Below, in pieces: positions 59,828 to 64,000 of a stretch of DNA of 64,000 bases. Origin of the DNA: Rudaea sp. (lineage in GTDB: Bacteria > Pseudomonadota > Gammaproteobacteria > Xanthomonadales > Rhodanobacteraceae); assembly GCA_031291055.1 (NCBI GenBank), contig JARLJU010000362.1:232675-296674 (forward strand). The letters run 5' to 3'. The notes beneath the pieces were generated by a model. That model made no database searches. It was not told where the DNA came from and saw only the letters and a program-made list of their open reading frames with translations. A program made the position numbers and the translations under genes. Positions within the stretch are counted from its first letter, which is position 1, and each line of letters begins with the position of its first letter.

Positions 59828-59855
59828 TTATATATGATATACAATTTTGAAAATA
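59828..59855. promoter_or_regulatory. Divergent mdc/transporter control region with palindrome
   Basis: A 17-bp imperfect palindrome TTATATATGATATACAA (59828..59844) at the regulator start, in an AT-rich stretch, is of the TTGTATA type bound by GntR/FCD regulators (an ATTGTATACAAT operator is recalled for Acinetobacter MdcY). It lies where it would cover both divergent promoters. Confidence 0.55.
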
Positions 59856-59917
59856 ATAGGCTCCCGCCACGCGCAGGATGCGGGAGTTACAGACTCGAAC
59901 GAAGGGAGGGATCGCCG

Positions 59918-61207
59918 ATGGCAACGTCCGGCGCGGCAACTGCCTTGCGTACACCGCTGAATAGAGCGCAGATCGTCGGATTCTGGGCCGCATGGTCCGG
60001 ATGGACGCTCGACGGCATGGATTCGTTTATCTACGCCCTGGTCTTGAGCCCCGCGTTGACCGAACTGTTGCCCAAGTCGGGCATCGAAGCCACGCCGGGA
60101 AATGTCGGCTTCGCCGGTTCCATCCTGTTCGCCCTGTTCCTGGTCGGCTGGGGCATCTCGTTCATCTGGGGACCCCTCGCCGACCGTTTCGGCCGCACGC
60201 GTGTCCTCGCCGGCACAATCCTCATGTACGCAATCTTCACCGGCGCCGCCGCTTTCGCCCCGAATGTCTGGCTGCTGGGCGCCTTTCGTTTTCTCGCTGG
60301 CATCGGCATCGGCGGCGAATGGGCGCTCGCCGGCACCTATGTCGCCGAGTCCTGGCCCGAAGATCGGCGCAAGATGGGCGCGGGTTATCTGCAGACAGGT
60401 TACTACGCGGGGTTTTTTCTGGCGGCTGCGCTCAACTATACGGTCGGCGCGCATTTCGGCTGGCGCGCCATGTTCCTGTGCGGGCTATTTCCGGTCGTCG
60501 TGGCAATCGCGGTGCTGCTGCGCGTCAAGGAACCGGAACGCTGGAAAAATCACGAAGCGCAGGCGACGGCCCACCGCCCGCTGCGCGAGATTTTCAATCC
60601 GACCTACCGCAAGCGAACCCTGGTCAATGCGGCCTTGCTCACGGTGGCAATCATCGGCCTGTGGGCTGGCGCCGTGTACGAGCCGAGCGCGATCATCGCG
60701 TTGGCGAAGAAGGCCGGCATGGCTCAGGTCGACGCCGTACGCACCGCATCGATCGGCACCGCCATACTTTCGATCGGCACGATCATTGGTTGCCTGTGCG
60801 TTCCGATCATTGCAGAGCGCTTCGGGCGCAAACGTACGCTCGCTTTTTATTTCCTCGGCATGTTCGCCGCAATCGCAACCAGTTTCGGCTGGGCGTTCTA
60901 TCTGGATAACGCGTTGGTACCGTTCATCGCAACATTGTTCGTGCTTGGTTTCTTCGGCGGCAATTTTGCGGTGTTCAGCCTGTGGCTGCCGGAACAGTAC
61001 GGCACCAACGTGCGCGCCACGGCATTCGCGTTCGCCACGTCCATAGGTCGGATCATCGGCGCCGGCGTGAGTTTCGTGCTTGCCGGCGCGGTGCTGAGCA
61101 TGGGCACGATCGGCACGCCGGTCGCACTGACGTCGCTGGCCTTCCTGATCGGCATCCTGATCATCCCGCTAGCCGTCGAGACAAAGGGACAACGCCTGCC
61201 CGAATAG
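59918..61207 (+). CDS. MFS transporter, probable malonate uptake
   Basis: A 429-aa major facilitator with 12 predicted helices: WAAWSGWTLDGMDSFIYALV, WGPLADRFGRTRVLAG, FLAGIGIGGEWALAGTYVAE and, in the second half, ERFGRKRTLAFYFLG. It is of the AAHS/SHS carboxylate family. Ribosome site GGGAGGG. Malonate as substrate is inferred from divergent position to mdc; typical malonate transporters (MdcL/M or MdcF) are absent here. Confidence 0.8.
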   Translation: MATSGAATALRTPLNRAQIVGFWAAWSGWTLDGMDSFIYALVLSPALTELLPKSGIEATPGNVGFAGSILFALFLVGWGISFIWGPLADRFGRTRVLAGTILMYAIFTGAAAFAPNVWLLGAFRFLAGIGIGGEWALAGTYVAESWPEDRRKMGAGYLQTGYYAGFFLAAALNYTVGAHFGWRAMFLCGLFPVVVAIAVLLRVKEPERWKNHEAQATAHRPLREIFNPTYRKRTLVNAALLTVAIIGLWAGAVYEPSAIIALAKKAGMAQVDAVRTASIGTAILSIGTIIGCLCVPIIAERFGRKRTLAFYFLGMFAAIATSFGWAFYLDNALVPFIATLFVLGFFGGNFAVFSLWLPEQYGTNVRATAFAFATSIGRIIGAGVSFVLAGAVLSMGTIGTPVALTSLAFLIGILIIPLAVETKGQRLPE

Positions 61208-61701
61208 TGGCTGTGCACTCCACGCTTTCGCGATGGCAGCAGGTATTCGCGCGCTGGTGACGCCACATTTCAGAAATGCCTGCCGGGTTCGGCGCCGTGA
61301 GCCAGCCATCCGGCTCGCCCCAGGTTTTTTGGGTGGAGCGCCTGGTACCGAGCCCACTGCGCATTTCGCACGTCAAGCGGCCGCATTCTTGGCAAGTTGC
61401 ATTGCAGCGGGGTCGACATCCCCAGCCAAAGCGGCGTGTCCCGTCTCGATCGACGCTGGCACGCTCATTGCGATGCATCATTGCAGCATGGATCGAGGCA
61501 CGGGCGGGCAAGGCTCCAAACGAACAACCAACTCGCATCGGCGCGAAATTCAAGCTGCGGCGCTTCAGGCCGCGGATGAGTTCGAGTGCAGCCGTGCAGG
61601 CGAATGCTCCTCCGCAATGAAAACCGCGCGGCCCTTGCAAATCAGGGCATGGATGACTTCCCGGCGCAATACGGGAAGTCGCGACAGTCGAGTCATAAGG
61701 A
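61208..61701. other. Intergenic region, no gene seen
   Basis: The open frames here on both strands have no ribosome site and no protein-like composition. I see no repeat or RNA structure. Confidence 0.5.
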
Positions 61702-62271
61702 ATGAACATGAATACTTCAGCCAGGCAAATTTTCGCACCCCTGCTTTCCGCAACACGCGCCATGGCCGACGCGGCAGGCACCGCTCAAGCCGATTTGATC
61801 GAGGGCGCAGGTAACGCACGCGATCACCTGAACTCGGGTATCGAACATTCGCTGCATGATATCGGCGAGAGCAATGCGAGAATCCAGGCGGCAACAAAGC
61901 GTATTGTCGGATTGGCCAAGGCCTCGCGCGTACAGGCGACCGAAAGCGGGCGGACCCTGCTCAACGATGCCCTGGATCATTTCTCGCAAGCGCGCAACCG
62001 GCTCAAGTCGGACCTGGTTGCCGGGTCGAACGATGCTGCGCAACGCTACCGCAAGGCCAGTGCGCAACTGGAAACATCGGCGACGCAGGCAAAAGCCTGG
62101 GCCAGGAAAAATCCGCATCTTGTGGTCGCGACACTTGCTGTGGCAGGGTATCTGCTCATTCGACGCTATCGTCGGCGCAGACAGTTGACTCATTCGGATG
62201 CGAACTCAAACACGATGCCGCTGCGTCGCGACTCTCGTGTCGCCACGACCGACACCGAGACCGCGAACTAG
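61702..62271 (+). CDS. ElaB/YqjD-like membrane-anchored helical protein
   Basis: A 189-aa protein. A long helical region (LNSGIEHSLHDIGESNARIQ, VGLAKASRVQATESGRTLLN, ASAQLETSATQAKAWARKNP) leads to one C-terminal transmembrane helix (HLVVATLAVAGYLLIRRY). This is the layout of DUF883/ElaB/YqjD proteins that tie ribosomes or stress factors to the membrane. AGGAATGA lies before the ATG. Confidence 0.65.
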   Translation: MNMNTSARQIFAPLLSATRAMADAAGTAQADLIEGAGNARDHLNSGIEHSLHDIGESNARIQAATKRIVGLAKASRVQATESGRTLLNDALDHFSQARNRLKSDLVAGSNDAAQRYRKASAQLETSATQAKAWARKNPHLVVATLAVAGYLLIRRYRRRRQLTHSDANSNTMPLRRDSRVATTDTETAN

Positions 62272-62338
62272 TGCCCGCGCGTCACGCCTCGAGACTACAT
62301 TAGCAGACCCGACACACGGATTATTCAGGAGAACAGTC

Positions 62339-62599
62339 ATGGCAAGACAATCCACGCGAGCCAAGGGCGGCAAATCCGGTGACAGCTTGAGCGAGGAAAT
62401 TCAGGCGACCCGCTTGGCGTGGAATGACGGAATGGAAGCGGTGAGCGCAAGCTTGAAGACATTGACCGAGAATCTTCGGCAGCTTGCTGTCGGCATGTTC
62501 AATTCGCCCCTCGGAAAACGCGCCCAGCGCCATCCTGCAACGAGCTTGACCGTCGCCTCGATTGCGACGCTCACGCTTTTGCGACTGTTGCGCCGCTGA
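62339..62599 (+). CDS. Small membrane-anchored protein
   Basis: An 86-aa protein with CAGGAG before the ATG: basic start, helical SVSASLKTLTENLRQLAVGM-like stretch and a short C-terminal hydrophobic helix (TSLTVASIATLTLLRLL). It may act with the YqjD-like gene upstream. No family assigned. Confidence 0.55.
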   Translation: MARQSTRAKGGKSGDSLSEEIQATRLAWNDGMEAVSASLKTLTENLRQLAVGMFNSPLGKRAQRHPATSLTVASIATLTLLRLLRR

Positions 62600-62688
62600 G
62601 ATTTGCCGGCTCGCCTGCACCTGCACCTGCACGATGATTTTGCTGGGGCGTGCACCGGCATCTGGAGATCAACTGACGGAGAATTGCA

Positions 62689-62919
62689 ATGGCAGATCAA
62701 ACCCTGGCCCGTATCGAAGCGAGACTGAGCGTACAAGCCGACGCGCTTTCGGAACTGATCGAGATAGCACTGCTGGCAGTAAAGGAATCCGGTGCCAGCA
62801 GCGTGAGTGCGATACACCTGAATACCAGGCTGCTCAAGCTCGCCGACTCCCTGAGTCGTTGCGCGAAACTCGTCACCCTGCCCCTGCCGACATCCGTGTC
62901 CACCGGCAGCGGCAGGTAA
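62689..62919 (+). CDS. Small helical protein, unknown function
   Basis: A 76-aa protein (ARIEARLSVQADALSELIEI, HLNTRLLKLADSLSRCAKLV) with ACGGAGA before the ATG. It is the third of a short series with the two genes upstream. Not recognised. Confidence 0.55.
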   Translation: MADQTLARIEARLSVQADALSELIEIALLAVKESGASSVSAIHLNTRLLKLADSLSRCAKLVTLPLPTSVSTGSGR

Positions 62920-63147
62920 TCCAATGCCAACGGTTTCAACCCTGACTTTTGGATCGTCAGTTTCCCCGGCTATGTCCCGAGTTCAGTCTTGTACAGGCCG
63001 CGGATATTCATCAGTGCTACCGGTGCCGAGATACTCCGCGCCCGGATCCTGAGCAAGGCGCATCCGCCAATGAAATCGTTTTCCTTCGACCGAGTGGAGT
63101 AACGGGCATGCAGCGATCGCCGCCCGTGCTTCCATTGCAATCAGGCC

Positions 63148-63405
63148 TTACTTGCACGAAACAACGAGCGTGCGCTTCATCTGGGTTGTTCCGTCGCCGG
63201 CAGGCGCGGAATCACCGGTCTGCGACACGACTTTGTACCCGCGCGATCCGCATTGAGTGTCGGCCTTTTGGGTGCAGTCGCCAAATCCCTTGCCGGCGCC
63301 GGAGCAGTCATAGGTAAACGTATTCGGATCGGTCCGCGAGCCGCCCATCGAGCAGCCGGTCATCACGGCAAATGCGGTCAGCGTCAGTATGGTATGTGTG
63401 CGCAT
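63148..63405 (-). CDS. Small lipoprotein, unknown function
   Basis: An 85-aa protein with a signal peptide and lipobox MTGC (Cys18). The mature part has four Cys (TYDCSGAGKGFGDC, DTQCGSRGYKVVS, LVVSCK), likely disulfide-bonded. It is convergent with the small helical gene. The 350 bp from here to the DUF1328 gene hold nothing recognisable. Confidence 0.65.
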   Translation of the reverse strand: MRTHTILTLTAFAVMTGCSMGGSRTDPNTFTYDCSGAGKGFGDCTQKADTQCGSRGYKVVSQTGDSAPAGDGTTQMKRTLVVSCK

Positions 63406-63758
63406 GAAATCTCCAGGGTCAGTGTTGGATGTTGCCGGTACAGGACCATCGCGTTCAGCGGCGCCGTGCACAGGTTTGCATGAAGCGGGCCGATGCAAGC
63501 AATCATGCGGCGCGGGCATATTCCGCCACCTGCCGCATTGCGAATTCCAGCAGCGTGCTCAGTGATGCATCAGATCGATCGTGCACGATGCCGAAGTCGG
63601 AATATTCAATCGTGCGGAATGCCAAACATTGCCATGGCCGGACGCGTGATTCGCGGTAAAACAAAGGCCCTGATCGTTGGCACAGCTATTGAAAGTGACT
63701 CCGGCGATCGGACGACATCGTCCGGCGAACTGGTCGATAACTGTCAAGGAGAGGCGCC

Positions 63759-63929
63759 ATGCTGCACTATGCTCTGGTTTTTTTGGTGGTTGCGTTGATT
63801 GCAGCCGCGTTGGGTTTTGGCGGCATCGCTGGCGCATCCGCCGGCATCGCGAAAATTCTGTTTCTCATCTTCATCGTGCTCTTCCTCGTCTCGCTGATCG
63901 CGGGCGGCGTGCGTGGCAGACGCTTTTAA
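63759..63929 (+). CDS. DUF1328 (YtjA-type) small membrane protein
   Basis: A 56-aa protein with two transmembrane helices: [19 protein letters not shown] and [29 protein letters not shown] before the ATG. The family is stress-induced in many proteobacteria, with no established role. Confidence 0.85.
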   Translation: MLHYALVFLVVALIAAALGFGGIAGASAGIAKILFLIFIVLFLVSLIAGGVRGRRF

Positions 63930-64000
63930 GTGCATACCGGTGTTGAGCTGGCTCTGCGCATGGCTGTCGCGCAACGGCAGCCACCTGCGGGGCTTTTGCA

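Noticed and set aside
58688..59917. Upstream extension of the MFS transporter frame
   Set aside because: It runs antisense through mdcA and the regulator. The good ribosome site and first membrane helix fit the ATG at 59918.
61161..61781. 206-codon minus-strand frame behind the transporter
   Set aside because: It has no ribosome site, overlaps the transporter end and the YqjD-like start, and its composition is shadow-like.

Overview
The window is high-G+C proteobacterial DNA, most likely from a gammaproteobacterium of the Xanthomonadales (Lysobacterales) type. That guess rests on gene content and base composition only; no rRNA or housekeeping marker is present to prove it.

Layout. (1) The right part of a genomic island runs from the window edge to about 6.54 kb: a P4-type tyrosine integrase cut by the edge, a DUF6499 protein, an AlpA-type regulator, a small zinc-finger protein, a winged-helix protein followed by four near-palindromic iterons, and a one-piece MmeI-like Type IIL restriction-modification enzyme. 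(2) Host genes from 6.9 to 10.5 kb: a receiver/HPt-like/LuxR-HTH response regulator and a DUF3300 + DUF2950 pair of exported proteins. (3) A complete siphovirus-like prophage of about 42 kb (10846..52923) lies in a tRNA-Ala(GGC) gene and has split what was a tRNA-Ala/tRNA-Glu operon. (4) A malonate decarboxylase operon on the minus strand (GntR regulator, mdcA-B-C-D-E-G-H) with a divergent MFS transporter. (5) Small host envelope or stress genes to the right end (ElaB/YqjD-like, two small proteins, a lipoprotein, a DUF1328 membrane protein).

Prophage. On the minus strand, from attL: int, an overlapping xis-like gene, a PD-(D/E)XK-like protein, two small proteins, a beta-class DNA methyltransferase, a GemA/Mu gp16-like protein, then a diversity-generating retroelement (DGR), a phage sliding clamp, a run of small coupled genes, a serine recombinase and a Cro-like gene. 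A divergent CI-like repressor starts a short plus-strand block carrying a DUF4156-like lipoprotein. After that come Rz1/Rz, holin and M15 endolysin, an initiator-like tRNA-Met, tail genes (host-specificity protein, 1363-aa tape measure, tail chaperones, tail tube), head genes (capsid, DUF2190, protease/scaffold, portal-MuF fusion), terminase, a second tyrosine recombinase, a DUF1376 replication-type protein and a PAPS-reductase-like protein at attR.

Main discoveries. First, the DGR: two tandem DUF1566 (C-type-lectin-like) target genes each end in a 139-bp variable repeat. Both copies differ from the single template repeat only at template adenines (13 and 15 of 24). The template lies inside the open reading frame of the reverse transcriptase, whose start codon overlaps the stop of avd. 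Second, the attachment core forms the exact 3' end of int. In the integrated state the tRNA supplies the stop codon. In the excised circle the same frame would continue for 42 more codons and end in an ATGA overlap with the phage gene at the other end. Paired direct repeats flank the core symmetrically as candidate arm sites, and the integrated tRNA-Ala has a T-stem exchanged by compensatory changes.
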